Below are positions 7,167-15,384 of a stretch of 47,808 nt of DNA, piece by piece. Below the pieces are notes generated by a model that saw nothing but the letters and a program-made list of their open reading frames with translations, was not told the DNA's origin and did not search any database. Numbering within the stretch: the first letter of the stretch is position 1; each line of letters begins with the position of its first letter. This DNA is from Candidatus Borkfalkia stercoripullorum. Lineage in GTDB: Bacteria; Bacillota; Clostridia; Christensenellales; Borkfalkiaceae. The stretch covers positions 1 to 47,808 of the forward strand of contig DWXC01000025.1 in assembly GCA_019119395.1 (NCBI GenBank), written 5' to 3'. Position numbers and translations under genes: made by a program.

Positions 7167-8267
7167 TTACGCCGTTGTGCGCACGGGAAGTATCAAATAG
7201 AGGAAAGATTCTCCCTCCGCGGGCACGATGATGCAGGGCGAAACCGCTCCGTTGAAAGAGATGCGCACCGTGTCTTCGGAGATGGACGAAAGGCATTCTC
7301 CTATATATTTGCTGTTGAGCGCGATGTTCACGTCCTTTCCTTCCAGCATCACGGGCACGCTTTCGTCCACCCTTCCGATGGACGTATTGGAAGAAATGGC
7401 CATCCCGTCCTCTTTGATATCGAAAGTGAGTATGCTGTTCTTGTCCGTCCTGGCAAGAACGGAAGCGCGGTCGACGCTCTCGGCGAGAAGGTTTTTGTTC
7501 ACCGCCACTTCGCTCGCGAAATTTTTGGGTATGATTCCGGAAACGTTGATAAAATCTCCCTCGTAAAGCCGGCTGGTGAGCACGGTGTCGTCGATGCGCA
7601 CGAGCATCATGTTCTTCTGCACGAAAATATCCAGCTCCTGTTCGTCGGAGGAGATCATCCTGCCGATCTCGTTGAGCGTGCGCGCGGGGCATACGATCTT
7701 CACTTCCCCGCTCATGGAAACGAGGTTCTTTTTCGCGATCGCCATGCGGTATCCGTCGAGCGCGGTGAACGTGACGACCCCTTCTTTCGCTTCGATCAGG
7801 CAGCCTTTGAGCACGGGGCGGGAATCGTCCTGGGCGCAGCAAAAAGTCGTTTTTGAAATGAGATCTTTCAGATCCGCTGCCGTCAGGGTGAACCGCGTTT
7901 CGTTGATCTTCATGTCGATCGCGGGGAAATCCTCCGCGGGGAGGGTCTGTATGCTGCTTTCCGAATCCCCGTAATTGATGTCGAGCTGTTCGCTCTCGCA
8001 GTGCAGCGTGATCTGCACGTTTTCAAGTTTTTTGATGAAGTCGGAAAAGTACTTGCCGGGCACGCAGACCGCGCCTTCCTGCAAAACTTCCGCCTTGATC
8101 TTCTTTTCTATCGCGATCTCTCCGTCCGTCGCCAAAAGGGTGACCCCGTCGTTTTCCGCCGAAATTTTGATGGTTTCGAGGATAGGGTTGGTCGTTTTGG
8201 TGCTGCAAGCCTTCACTACTTTCATGACTGCATCGGAAAGTTCGATGCCCTCGCAGATGATCTTCAT
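7167..8267 (-). CDS. dnaN: DNA polymerase III beta subunit (sliding clamp)
   Basis: 366 residues, the usual length. Ring-shaped clamp that tethers replicative polymerase to DNA. The N-terminus MKIICEGIELSDAVMKV, three repeated clamp domains and the end FLYLILPVRTTA are typical. GGGAGG is 7 nt before the ATG. dnaN normally follows dnaA, but here the upstream neighbour is the putative origin and then rsmG on the opposite strand. Its promoter lies inside the origin region (8400-8428), giving a leader of about 125 nt. Confidence 0.97.
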   Translation of the reverse strand: MKIICEGIELSDAVMKVVKACSTKTTNPILETIKISAENDGVTLLATDGEIAIEKKIKAEVLQEGAVCVPGKYFSDFIKKLENVQITLHCESEQLDINYGDSESSIQTLPAEDFPAIDMKINETRFTLTAADLKDLISKTTFCCAQDDSRPVLKGCLIEAKEGVVTFTALDGYRMAIAKKNLVSMSGEVKIVCPARTLNEIGRMISSDEQELDIFVQKNMMLVRIDDTVLTSRLYEGDFINVSGIIPKNFASEVAVNKNLLAESVDRASVLARTDKNSILTFDIKEDGMAISSNTSIGRVDESVPVMLEGKDVNIALNSKYIGECLSSISEDTVRISFNGAVSPCIIVPAEGESFLYLILPVRTTA

Positions 8268-8303
8268 GCTTTTCCTCCCGGGAAAGTCCCGCCGTCCGAA
8301 TGA

Positions 8304-8625
8304 TATTTATCTTTAAACTTTTTATTTAAATGTCGTTATTTAGTAATAAGGGTTGTTGATTTGTGGACAGCTGAAAAAGACTCTCTTCTTTTTCCATACA
8401 TTATATATAAAAACCGCGCAAAAAGCAAGCAACTTCGTCCAAAAAGAGTGTGGATAAAAAGCGAAATTTTTGTTGACGGCGGTGTGGAAAAAGAGGGGAG
8501 ATCCGATCTTTGATTGTGGAGAACTTTTCAGAAAGAGAAAAAGCGCGGGAAAAAACATTCTCCGAAAGAAAATAAAAGAGGAAAAGATCCCGCGTTGTCA
8601 AGAAAGTTATGCACATTGTGGAAAG
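8304..8625. other. Probable chromosomal replication origin (oriC)
   Basis: The 447-bp gap between dnaN and rsmG holds one perfect DnaA box, TGTGGATAA (8449-8457). Near matches are TGTGGACAG (8362-8370), TGTGGAAAA (8483-8491), TGTGGAGAA (8515-8523), TTATGCACA (8607-8615) and TGTGGAAAG (8617-8625). An almost pure A/T stretch (8304-8349) and a second AT tract (8397-8413) could be unwinding sites. TAGTAATAA at 8341-8349 resembles a DnaA-trio. Genes to the left run mostly minus and those to the right plus, as expected when forks leave from here. Confidence 0.8.
8400..8428 (-). promoter_or_regulatory. dnaN promoter inside oriC
   Basis: Minus-strand TTGCTT (8423-8428), 17-bp spacer, TATAAT (8400-8405). 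Predicted start is near 8393. A DnaA-box-like site (8362-8370) lies in the leader. Confidence 0.7.
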
Positions 8626-8678
8626 AGGATTTGTTTATATGTGCAGAAAACGGCTTTTTCAGAATCGGCGGCAAAACA

Positions 8679-8707
8679 TTGCGGAAATCTGAAAAATGTG
8701 GTATAAT
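8679..8707 (+). promoter_or_regulatory. rsmG promoter giving a leaderless transcript
   Basis: TTGCGG (8679-8684), 17-bp spacer, TATAAT (8702-8707). Only 7 nt separate the -10 box from the rsmG ATG, so the predicted first transcribed base is at or next to the A of the start codon. There is no Shine-Dalgarno sequence. Confidence 0.65.
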
Positions 8708-8714
8708 CGGTGCG

Positions 8715-9401
8715 ATGGATCTCATAAAGCAATACGGTGAGAGGATAAAAAGCGGCGAAGAATCAAAAAAGTTTGCCGCGTTTTATGCACTGCTTTCCGA
8801 ATACAACGAAAAATTCAACCTTACCCGCATCACGGGGGAAGAGGACTGCTTCGTAAAGCACTTCCTCGACAGCGCCGCCGGAGAAAAATATTTCCCGAAG
8901 GGGGCGAACGTCGCCGAGATCGGCTCGGGCGGGGGCTTTCCTTCCGTCCCGCTGATGATTTTGCGGCCCGACCTTACCTTTACCCTCGTCGAATCGACGG
9001 GAAAAAAATGTTCTTTCCTCGAAAGAGCCGTGCTCGAACTCGGCCTTCCGGCGCGCGTCGTGAACGCTCGCGCCGAAGAGCTCGCAAAAAAAGCGGATTT
9101 CCGCGAAAAATTCGACGTCTGCTGCGCGCGTGCGGTCGCGCGGCTCAACACCCTTGCCGAATATTGCCTTCCTTTCGTAAAACCCGGGGGGCTGTTCGTC
9201 GCATATAAAGGAAAAGCGGAAGAGGAGACGAAAGAGGCGGAACACGCCTTTTCCGTCCTGGGCGGAAAGACGGAATGCGCGGAAAGATATACCCTCCCCG
9301 AAGGGGAGGGGGAAAGGACGCTCGTCGTCGTGCGGAAAGTAAAAAACACGCCTTCCGCCTACCCCCGCGGAAAGGGAAAGGAAAGGAGCAGACCGCTGTG
9401 A
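8715..9401 (+). CDS. rsmG: 16S rRNA (guanine527-N7)-methyltransferase RsmG (GidB)
   Basis: 228 residues. Methylates N7 of G527 in 16S rRNA using S-adenosylmethionine. SAM-binding motif VAEIGSGGGFPSVPL lies near residues 68-82, and the later GGLFVAYKG segment is also typical. The ATG at 8715 gives the normal family length and a natural N-terminus even though there is no ribosome site; the -10 box 7 nt upstream suggests leaderless translation. The stop overlaps the next gene (GTGA), starting a run of coupled genes. The frame is open upstream into oriC, but that part is not RsmG-like. Confidence 0.92.
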   Translation: MDLIKQYGERIKSGEESKKFAAFYALLSEYNEKFNLTRITGEEDCFVKHFLDSAAGEKYFPKGANVAEIGSGGGFPSVPLMILRPDLTFTLVESTGKKCSFLERAVLELGLPARVVNARAEELAKKADFREKFDVCCARAVARLNTLAEYCLPFVKPGGLFVAYKGKAEEETKEAEHAFSVLGGKTECAERYTLPEGEGERTLVVVRKVKNTPSAYPRGKGKERSRPL

Positions 9402-9862
9402 AGTGCGCGCTTACGGGCCATCGCGTCCTCGGAAAAGATTTTCCCCGCGGCGCGTTGGAAGAAGATCTCAAGAAACTCATCTTGCAGGGGGCGGATACTT
9501 TTTACTGCGGCATGGCGCTCGGGTTCGATCTTTTGTGCTGCGAAATTCTGGTTTCCCTGAAAACGGAATGGCCGGTTAAAATCGTCGCGTGCGTTCCGTG
9601 CGCGGACCAGAGCGCGCGCTATCCGTACGAAATGCGCCGGCTCTATGAAGATCTTTTGCGCGAATGCGACGAAAAGATCGTACTGCACGAACATTACGAA
9701 GAAGGATGCATGTTCGAACGCAACCGCCGCATGGTTGACGAATGCGACGTGCTGTTTGCCTATTTGCGGAGCAATCGGGGAGGAACCCGCTATACCGTCA
9801 GTTATGCCCTCAAAAAAGGGAAAAAAGTCGTCTATTTCGAAAACAAGGAGGACAAAACATGA
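9398..9862 (+). CDS. SLOG-fold protein of the YpsA/DUF1273 family
   Basis: 154 residues from a GTG start (KCALTGHRVL at the N-terminus), with AAAGGAG about 9 nt upstream. A Rossmann-like SLOG nucleotide-binding domain: TGHR at the start, GGALGFD-like GMALGFDLLC near residue 38, and a late NRGGTRYTVSYALKKGK. Related proteins bind NAD- or ADP-ribose-type ligands, and YpsA influences cell division in Bacillus. It is coupled to rsmG (4-nt overlap) and to the NfeD gene (ATGA overlap). The biochemical role is unproven. Confidence 0.8.
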   Translation: MKCALTGHRVLGKDFPRGALEEDLKKLILQGADTFYCGMALGFDLLCCEILVSLKTEWPVKIVACVPCADQSARYPYEMRRLYEDLLRECDEKIVLHEHYEEGCMFERNRRMVDECDVLFAYLRSNRGGTRYTVSYALKKGKKVVYFENKEDKT

Positions 9863-10464
9863 AGTGGTTTCAGGATTTCGGAGCGCTCGAGTGGGCGTAT
9901 TTCGTCATCGCCTGCATCGGAACGGTCTTTCTGCTCGTGCAGATCGTCATGATGATCGTCGGCGCCGACGGAGGAGACGGCGATGCCGATCTCGATACCG
10001 ACACGGACGGCGACGGCGCGCTCGACTCGCATACCGATACGGGCGTTTCCCTGTTCACGACGAAGGGACTGACCGCGTTTTTCGCGATCGGCGGCTGGAC
10101 GGGCATCGTCATGCTCACCTGCGGGGTCAACACGGCGGTCTCCGTCGTCGTTTCGGTCGCCGCGGGGCTTGCCGCCTACGTCGTCGTATGGCTGGTCATC
10201 CGCCTGATCCTCAGGTTGCAGGAGGACGGAACGGTCAATTACGGCAGCGCCGTCGGCAAGGAAGCGACGGTCTACGTCTCCGTTCCTCCGAATAGGGAAG
10301 GAAGGGGCAAGATCACCCTCGTTTTGCAGGGCAGGTATACCGAAGCGGACGCCGTCACCGACGAAAAGGAGCGCATCCCCGTTGACGCGCAGGTTACGGT
10401 ATGCAGTTCCCAAGGCGATGTGTTCGTCGTCCGTACGAAAAAGCAGGAAGATATTCAAAAATAG
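9859..10464 (+). CDS. NfeD-like membrane protein partner of flotillin
   Basis: 201 residues. Hydrophobic segments near 12-36, 68-90 and 92-118 are followed by a C-terminal beta-rich OB-like domain (about 135-195). An Asp/Gly-rich loop (residues 37-55, GDGDADLDTD) lies between the first two membrane segments. NfeD proteins are usually encoded next to a flotillin, as here, and are thought to act with it in membrane microdomains. It overlaps the upstream SLOG gene and is 12 nt from the flotillin gene, so the four genes rsmG-SLOG-nfeD-floT form an operon. Confidence 0.82.
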   Translation: MKWFQDFGALEWAYFVIACIGTVFLLVQIVMMIVGADGGDGDADLDTDTDGDGALDSHTDTGVSLFTTKGLTAFFAIGGWTGIVMLTCGVNTAVSVVVSVAAGLAAYVVVWLVIRLILRLQEDGTVNYGSAVGKEATVYVSVPPNREGRGKITLVLQGRYTEADAVTDEKERIPVDAQVTVCSSQGDVFVVRTKKQEDIQK

Positions 10465-10476
10465 GAGGAGAGAATC

Positions 10477-11883
10477 ATGGAAGCGTGGATCATCGTACTG
10501 ATCGTCGTAGCGGTACTCGTCTTGTTTATGCTGTTCCTTATGGTCGTTACCCGCTACAAAAAATGCCCGCCCGACAAAATCATGGTCATTTACGGTAAGG
10601 TCGGGGCGGACAAGGAAGGCAACGCCCGCAGCGCAAAGTGCATACACGGCGGCGCGGCGTTCATCTGGCCGCTCGTACAGGCGTTTACATACCTCGACCT
10701 TACGCCGCTGTCCATTTCGGTGGATCTGAAAAGCGCGCTTTCGAGACAGAACATCCGCATCGACGTGCCGTCCATCTTCACCGTCGGCATTTCGACCGAG
10801 CCCACCGTCATGGAAAACGCGGCGGAAAGGCTGCGCAACCTGAAAATGGCGGAAATACAGGAACTCGCGAAGGACATCATTTTCGGTCAACTCCGTCTCG
10901 TCATAGCCACGATGAACATCGAAGAGATCAACACCGACAGGGATAAATTTCTCGAAGCGATCTCCCGCAACGTCGAAGGGGAATTGAAAAAGATCGGCCT
11001 TCGCCTCATCAACGTCAACGTGACGGACATTTCCGACGAATCGGGTTACATCATCGCCCTCGGAAAGGAAGCCGCCGCAAAGGCGATCAACGACGCGAAG
11101 ATCTCCGTCGCCGAAGCCAATAAAATCGGTTCGATCGGCGAAGCGAACGCCAAAATGGAAGAGCGCGTGCGCGTCGCCGAAGCGGAAAGCGAGGCGATCA
11201 AGGGCGAAAACAAGGCGAAAGCCGAGATCGCCAAAACAAAGGCGGAACTGCGCGAGAAGGAAGCGGAAGCGCTGAAACTCGCCGTCACGGCGGAAAAAGT
11301 GCAGGCGGCGAAAGCGCTCGAAGAGAGTTATCAGGCCGAAAAGATCGCCGAACAGTCGCGCGCCGAGAAGGAAAAGGCGACGCAGGAAGCGGACGTCATC
11401 GTCAGACAGGAGATCGAAAAGCGGCGCAAAGAGATCGAAGCGGACGCGGAAGCGGAGCAGATGCGCCGCACGGCGAAGGGCGAAGCGGACGCGATCTTCG
11501 CAAAAATGGAGGCGGAAGCGCGCGGCGTGCGCGAAAAACTGTCCAAACAGGCGGAAGGCCTCGACGCGATCGTAAAGGCGGCGGGCGGCATTCCCGACGA
11601 CGCTGTGCGCCTGATCATCGCCGACAAGATCGAACAGCTCGTGGCCGAGCAGGTCGAAGCGATCAAGAACGTCAGGATCGACAAGGTGACCGTCTGGGAC
11701 GGCGGCGAAGGCAAAGAAGGAAAAACGGCGACCGCCGGGTTTTTAAGCGGCCTTTTGAAGAGCCTTCCTCCCCTCGAAGAGCTGTACAACATGGCGGGGC
11801 TTTCCCTGCCGAAGATCGTTGCCCCGCAGAAAAACGATGAAGGGAACCGGCAAAATCAAGAGACGGATAAAGAGGAGCAATAA
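10477..11883 (+). CDS. floT: Flotillin-like protein FloT
   Basis: 468 residues. One N-terminal membrane segment (5-26), an SPFH/Band 7 domain (about 40-190) and a long Ala/Glu/Lys coiled coil (about 190-350), then a globular end with AAGGIPDDAVRLIIADKI and a polar tail. Flotillins scaffold membrane microdomains and affect membrane fluidity and secretion. AGGAGGAG precedes the ATG. It lies directly after an NfeD gene, matching the yuaF-yuaG arrangement in Bacillus, and a strong terminator follows. Confidence 0.93.
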   Translation: MEAWIIVLIVVAVLVLFMLFLMVVTRYKKCPPDKIMVIYGKVGADKEGNARSAKCIHGGAAFIWPLVQAFTYLDLTPLSISVDLKSALSRQNIRIDVPSIFTVGISTEPTVMENAAERLRNLKMAEIQELAKDIIFGQLRLVIATMNIEEINTDRDKFLEAISRNVEGELKKIGLRLINVNVTDISDESGYIIALGKEAAAKAINDAKISVAEANKIGSIGEANAKMEERVRVAEAESEAIKGENKAKAEIAKTKAELREKEAEALKLAVTAEKVQAAKALEESYQAEKIAEQSRAEKEKATQEADVIVRQEIEKRRKEIEADAEAEQMRRTAKGEADAIFAKMEAEARGVREKLSKQAEGLDAIVKAAGGIPDDAVRLIIADKIEQLVAEQVEAIKNVRIDKVTVWDGGEGKEGKTATAGFLSGLLKSLPPLEELYNMAGLSLPKIVAPQKNDEGNRQNQETDKEEQ

Positions 11884-11895
11884 AAAGAGATCGAA

Positions 11896-11924
11896 ACGCG
11901 CGCCCGTTGCGGGCGCGCGTTTTT
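11896..11924 (+). terminator. Terminator of the rsmG-floT operon
   Basis: Stem ACGCGCGCCCG (11896-11906) with CGGGCGCGCGT (11910-11920), then TTTTT. Confidence 0.9.
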
Positions 11925-11969
11925 CGTTTAAATTTTCGTTTAAATTTTGAAAAATATGCAACGATATGC

Positions 11970-12012
11970 TTGACAATGTGCTGAAATTGTATTAAAATTA
12001 ACCACAGTTAAT
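11970..12012 (+). promoter_or_regulatory. feo promoter with overlapping palindromic operator
   Basis: TTGACA (11970-11975), 17-bp spacer, TAAAAT (11993-11998). A perfect inverted repeat ATTAAC-CACA-GTTAAT (11997-12012) covers the end of the -10 box and the expected start point, an ideal place for a repressor. A metal-sensing DtxR/Fur-type regulator is the natural guess because the operon imports iron. The site does not match a classic Fur box. Confidence 0.65.
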
Positions 12013-12061
12013 AAATAAAGCGGCGGAACGTTTCCGCGCTGAGGACGGAGGAATTAAAAAA

Positions 12062-12271
12062 ATGCCGTTGCCGCTCGCGCCCGCGGGGGAAGAACTGACT
12101 GTCAGAAAGATCCTTGCGGACGAAAAGAACAAGAGACATTTCGAAAATTTAGGGATCACCATAGGTTCGAAGATCGCCATCGTATCCGCAGCGGGAGGGA
12201 GCGTGATCCTGAAAGTAAAGGACGGCCGCCTCGCGCTCGACAAGGGCCAGGCGATGAAGATCCTGGTGTAA
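12062..12271 (+). CDS. feoA: FeoA-family ferrous iron transport protein
   Basis: 69 residues forming a small SH3-like beta-barrel. It starts MPLPLAPAGEELTVRKI and continues HFENLGITIGSKIAIV, typical of FeoA. FeoA is a cytosolic partner of the FeoB channel. GGAGG lies about 11 nt before the ATG. It is the first of two FeoA genes ahead of feoB, with about 97 nt to the next. Confidence 0.9.
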   Translation: MPLPLAPAGEELTVRKILADEKNKRHFENLGITIGSKIAIVSAAGGSVILKVKDGRLALDKGQAMKILV

Positions 12272-12368
12272 AAATGTGCGCGCCGCGGCATTTTTCAAAA
12301 AAACGGCGGCGTAGAGAAAATCCGTTTACGCAAAGAATGATTTTTCACGATAACAAAAAGGAGACTGT

Positions 12369-12605
12369 ATGGAGAAACATCTGAACGAATTTGCCGTCGG
12401 CGAAAAAGGAGTCGTCAAACGCATCGAAGGCGAAGGAAAGATCAGGCGCAGGCTGTTCGACATGGGCGTAACGCCCGGGGCGGACATCTTGCTCCGCAAA
12501 CTTGCCCCGCTCGGCGATCCTCTCGAAGTGAACCTGCGCGGCTACGAACTTTCCCTGCGCAAAAGCGAGGCTTCCTGCGTGGTCATGGAGGTAAAAAATG
12601 CTTAA
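12369..12605 (+). CDS. feoA: Second FeoA-family protein
   Basis: 78 residues. SH3-like FeoA fold with RRRLFDMGVTPGADILLRKLAPLGDP and the end YELSLRKSEASCVVMEV, the classical FeoA pattern. AAAGGAG precedes the ATG. The last 8 nt overlap feoB, so the two are probably translated together. Two different FeoA copies before FeoB are common in Clostridia. Confidence 0.93.
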   Translation: MEKHLNEFAVGEKGVVKRIEGEGKIRRRLFDMGVTPGADILLRKLAPLGDPLEVNLRGYELSLRKSEASCVVMEVKNA

Positions 12606-14913
12606 ATTCGCACTGGCGGGCAACCCCAACTCGGGTAAGACCACACTGTTCAACGCCCTTACGGGCAGCACGGCGCACGTCGGCAACTGGCCGGGCGTCA
12701 CGGTCGATAAAAAGGAGGGCGTTTACAAAAAACTCGGCTCGCCCGTCGCCGTCGTCGACCTCCCCGGCATTTATTCCCTCTCGCCGTACACCCCCGAAGA
12801 GGTCATCGCGCGCAACTTTATTCTTGACGAAAAACCGGACTGCGTCATCAACATCGTCGACGCGACCAACCTCGAGCGCAACCTCTACCTCACCACGCAG
12901 ATCATGGAGATCGACGTGCCCGTGGTCATCGCGCTCAACATGATCGACGTCATCGAAAAGAGCGGAGACAAGATCGACGCCGAAACTCTGGAAAAGCGCA
13001 TCGGCGTTCCCGTGGCGGAGATCTCCGCGCTCAAAGACGAGGGCATCAAAGAACTCATGGAGCGCGCGTACGGAGCGGCGCAGAAAAAGCGCGAGGGAAC
13101 GACCGTTCTCGCAAATTCCGCCCTCGCGCACGTCATAAACGACGTGAAGATCGCCTTAAAGGGCAAAAACGTGGAAAATCCGCTTTTCCACGCGGTAAAA
13201 CTCGCCGAAGGCGACGAACTGGAAGTGGGCGCGCATCCCGACGAGATGCAGATGGTCGCGGAATTCAAAAAGCAGTTCTCCGACGACGTGTTCGAAGGCG
13301 ACTTCGAGGCGATGGTCGCCGACGCGCGTTACAAGTACATATCCGCGAACTTTTCGCAGACGGTCACGCGTTCTCAAAAGAAAGAGGGCCTCACCAAGTC
13401 GGACAAGGCGGACAGGGTGCTCACCCACCGCATTTGGGGCATTCCGGTCTTCATCGTCATCCTGTTCGCGATCTTCCATCTGACCTTCGGCGAAGATCTT
13501 TTATACCTCAACGCGATATTCGGCTTCGCGAAGGATATTTCTACCGGCAACGAAGTGCTCGACGCGTTTGCAGCCGTGTTTTACAGTTCCGCGGGCATCT
13601 CCACGCCGGGCGCGATCCTGTTCAATTTGATGGGCTTTATCACCGATCAATTGGGCGGGCTGATCGCCACGGGGCTTGAAAGCGCGGGCGCGGCGGTATG
13701 GGCGCAGGGCCTCATAAACGACGGTATCTGGGGCGGCGTCGCGGGCGTTCTCTCCTTCGTGCCGCAGATCCTCGTTTTGTTCCTCTTTATATCCATCCTG
13801 GAAGATTCGGGTTACATGGCGCGCGTCGCGTTCATTCTCGACAGGGCGTTCCGCAAATTCGGGCTTTCGGGCAGGGCGTTCATCCCGATGATCATGGGAT
13901 TCGGCTGTTCCGTCCCCGCGGCGGTCAACACCCGCACCCTCGCCGACGAAAAGGAAAGGGTCATGACCAACCGCGTCATTCCCTTCTTCACCTGCGGCGC
14001 GAAAGCGCCCATCCTCGCGGCGGTCTGCGGCGGGATCGTCGCGCATTACACGAACATCCCGATCAGCGCCGACCTTCTTGTGTTCTTCCTGTACCTGTTC
14101 GGCATGGTCATGGCCGTGCTCATGGTCATGTTCATGCGTCAGACCTCGATGCGCGGGGAAGTCGCCCCTTTCATCATGGAGCTGCCCGCCTACCATGCGC
14201 CGCAGCTGCGCAACCTGATGGCGCACCTGTGGGATAAATTAAAGCATTACATCAAAAAGGCGTTCACGATCATCCTCGCTTCGTCCGTCGTCATCTGGTT
14301 CCTCTCCAATTTCAACTGGGAGTGGGAGTGCCTCACGGTGGCGGAAGGGGAAGTAAGCCGCATGAGCGAGAGCATCCTGCACGACATAGGCACCTTCTTC
14401 ATGTGGATCTGCACGCCGATGGGCTTCGGGCTGCAGCTCGGCCGGTACGGCTGGGTGTTCGTCGTGGCGGCGGTCACAGGCCTGATCGCAAAGGAAAACG
14501 TCATATCCACGTTCTATGTGCTTGCGGGCGCGATCGGCGTGGGCGTGCTCGGCGTCGCGGGTGAAGACGGCGAAAGCGGCATCGGCGTCATCGCCGCGTT
14601 CCTCGCGTCGGAAGACGTAGGCATCACCTGGCAGGGGCTCATCGCGTTCTGCGTGTTCAACATGCTCACCGTGCCCTGCTTTGCGGCGGCGGCAACGGTC
14701 AGGGCGGAACTTCCCAAAGGCAAATTCCGCCGGACGGTCGCTTTCTGGCTTCTGACGTCTTACCTCACCGCAACGGCGCTTTACCTCATGTTCACATGGT
14801 GGTGGACGGCGTTCGTCGTCGCGGCGCTCGTCGCGCTTGCCGTCGTTTATTTTGTTCTCCGAAACAAAGGAATGATCAACTTCGGCCGGAAGAAAAAGGC
14901 GAAGAGCGAATAA
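12598..14913 (+). CDS. feoB: Ferrous iron transporter FeoB
   Basis: 771 residues. GTPase-coupled Fe(II) importer of the cytoplasmic membrane, suited to anaerobic conditions. N-terminal G domain: G1 GNPNSGKT (8-15), switch region VGNWPGVTVD, G3 DLPG, G4 NMID. A helical spacer follows (about 170-270), then two Gate-type membrane halves with LEDSGYMARVAFILDR and GFGCSVPAAVNTRTL. Most FeoB proteins have Cys rather than Ser in G1, a minor change. It overlaps feoA and is followed by a small Cys-rich membrane protein gene. Confidence 0.97.
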   Translation: MLKFALAGNPNSGKTTLFNALTGSTAHVGNWPGVTVDKKEGVYKKLGSPVAVVDLPGIYSLSPYTPEEVIARNFILDEKPDCVINIVDATNLERNLYLTTQIMEIDVPVVIALNMIDVIEKSGDKIDAETLEKRIGVPVAEISALKDEGIKELMERAYGAAQKKREGTTVLANSALAHVINDVKIALKGKNVENPLFHAVKLAEGDELEVGAHPDEMQMVAEFKKQFSDDVFEGDFEAMVADARYKYISANFSQTVTRSQKKEGLTKSDKADRVLTHRIWGIPVFIVILFAIFHLTFGEDLLYLNAIFGFAKDISTGNEVLDAFAAVFYSSAGISTPGAILFNLMGFITDQLGGLIATGLESAGAAVWAQGLINDGIWGGVAGVLSFVPQILVLFLFISILEDSGYMARVAFILDRAFRKFGLSGRAFIPMIMGFGCSVPAAVNTRTLADEKERVMTNRVIPFFTCGAKAPILAAVCGGIVAHYTNIPISADLLVFFLYLFGMVMAVLMVMFMRQTSMRGEVAPFIMELPAYHAPQLRNLMAHLWDKLKHYIKKAFTIILASSVVIWFLSNFNWEWECLTVAEGEVSRMSESILHDIGTFFMWICTPMGFGLQLGRYGWVFVVAAVTGLIAKENVISTFYVLAGAIGVGVLGVAGEDGESGIGVIAAFLASEDVGITWQGLIAFCVFNMLTVPCFAAAATVRAELPKGKFRRTVAFWLLTSYLTATALYLMFTWWWTAFVVAALVALAVVYFVLRNKGMINFGRKKKAKSE

Positions 14914-14980
14914 AATTGATCTTTTCCGAATAAAAATTTATTCTTCGCGCCCGTTTTGAGGCGCGGAAAGGAGGCGCTCT

Positions 14981-15181
14981 ATGCAGCTTGCTCTTTTATC
15001 CGTCGCGGGAACGATTATTTCGGTCGCTGCGGCGGTCATAGCCGTCGGCATCGTGGTTTTATCCGTCGCGTTGCATTTTGTCAGGAAAAAGAAGGGGAAA
15101 ACGGGCTGCGGGTGCGGCTGTTCGGGCTGCGCGGGATGTTCCGCCTGCCGCCCCGAAAAGGAACAAAAGGACGAAAAATAG
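14981..15181 (+). CDS. FeoB-associated Cys-rich membrane protein
   Basis: 66 residues: one membrane helix (about 5-33), a basic stop (RKKKGK), then a Cys cluster CGCGCSGCAGCSAC and a charged tail. Proteins of this shape are regularly found just after feoB and are thought to take part in Fe(II) handling, possibly in place of FeoC. AAAGGAGG lies before the ATG. Transcription ends at the hairpin at 15263. Confidence 0.85.
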   Translation: MQLALLSVAGTIISVAAAVIAVGIVVLSVALHFVRKKKGKTGCGCGCSGCAGCSACRPEKEQKDEK

Positions 15182-15262
15182 GGGGAACGCCCGCCGCATT
15201 CTGTGCCGTATCCCCGCAAACACAAACACCCGATCTGTGATCTCTGAATAACATAACCTCAA

Positions 15263-15304
15263 AAAGAAACACCCGAAAGATTGCTTTCGGGTGTTTCTTT
15301 TTAT
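15263..15304. terminator. Terminator between the feo operon and the convergent rRNA methyltransferase
   Basis: A 17-bp perfect stem (15263-15279 with 15284-15300), loop ATTG, A-rich before and T-rich after, so it can work in both directions. Confidence 0.88.
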
Positions 15305-15384
15305 AAGGAGCGCCTTTTATCCGGCGGGGAGAACGGAAAAAAACGCATAAAAATACGGGATATTTTGCCTTTCCGGAAGCGGGG

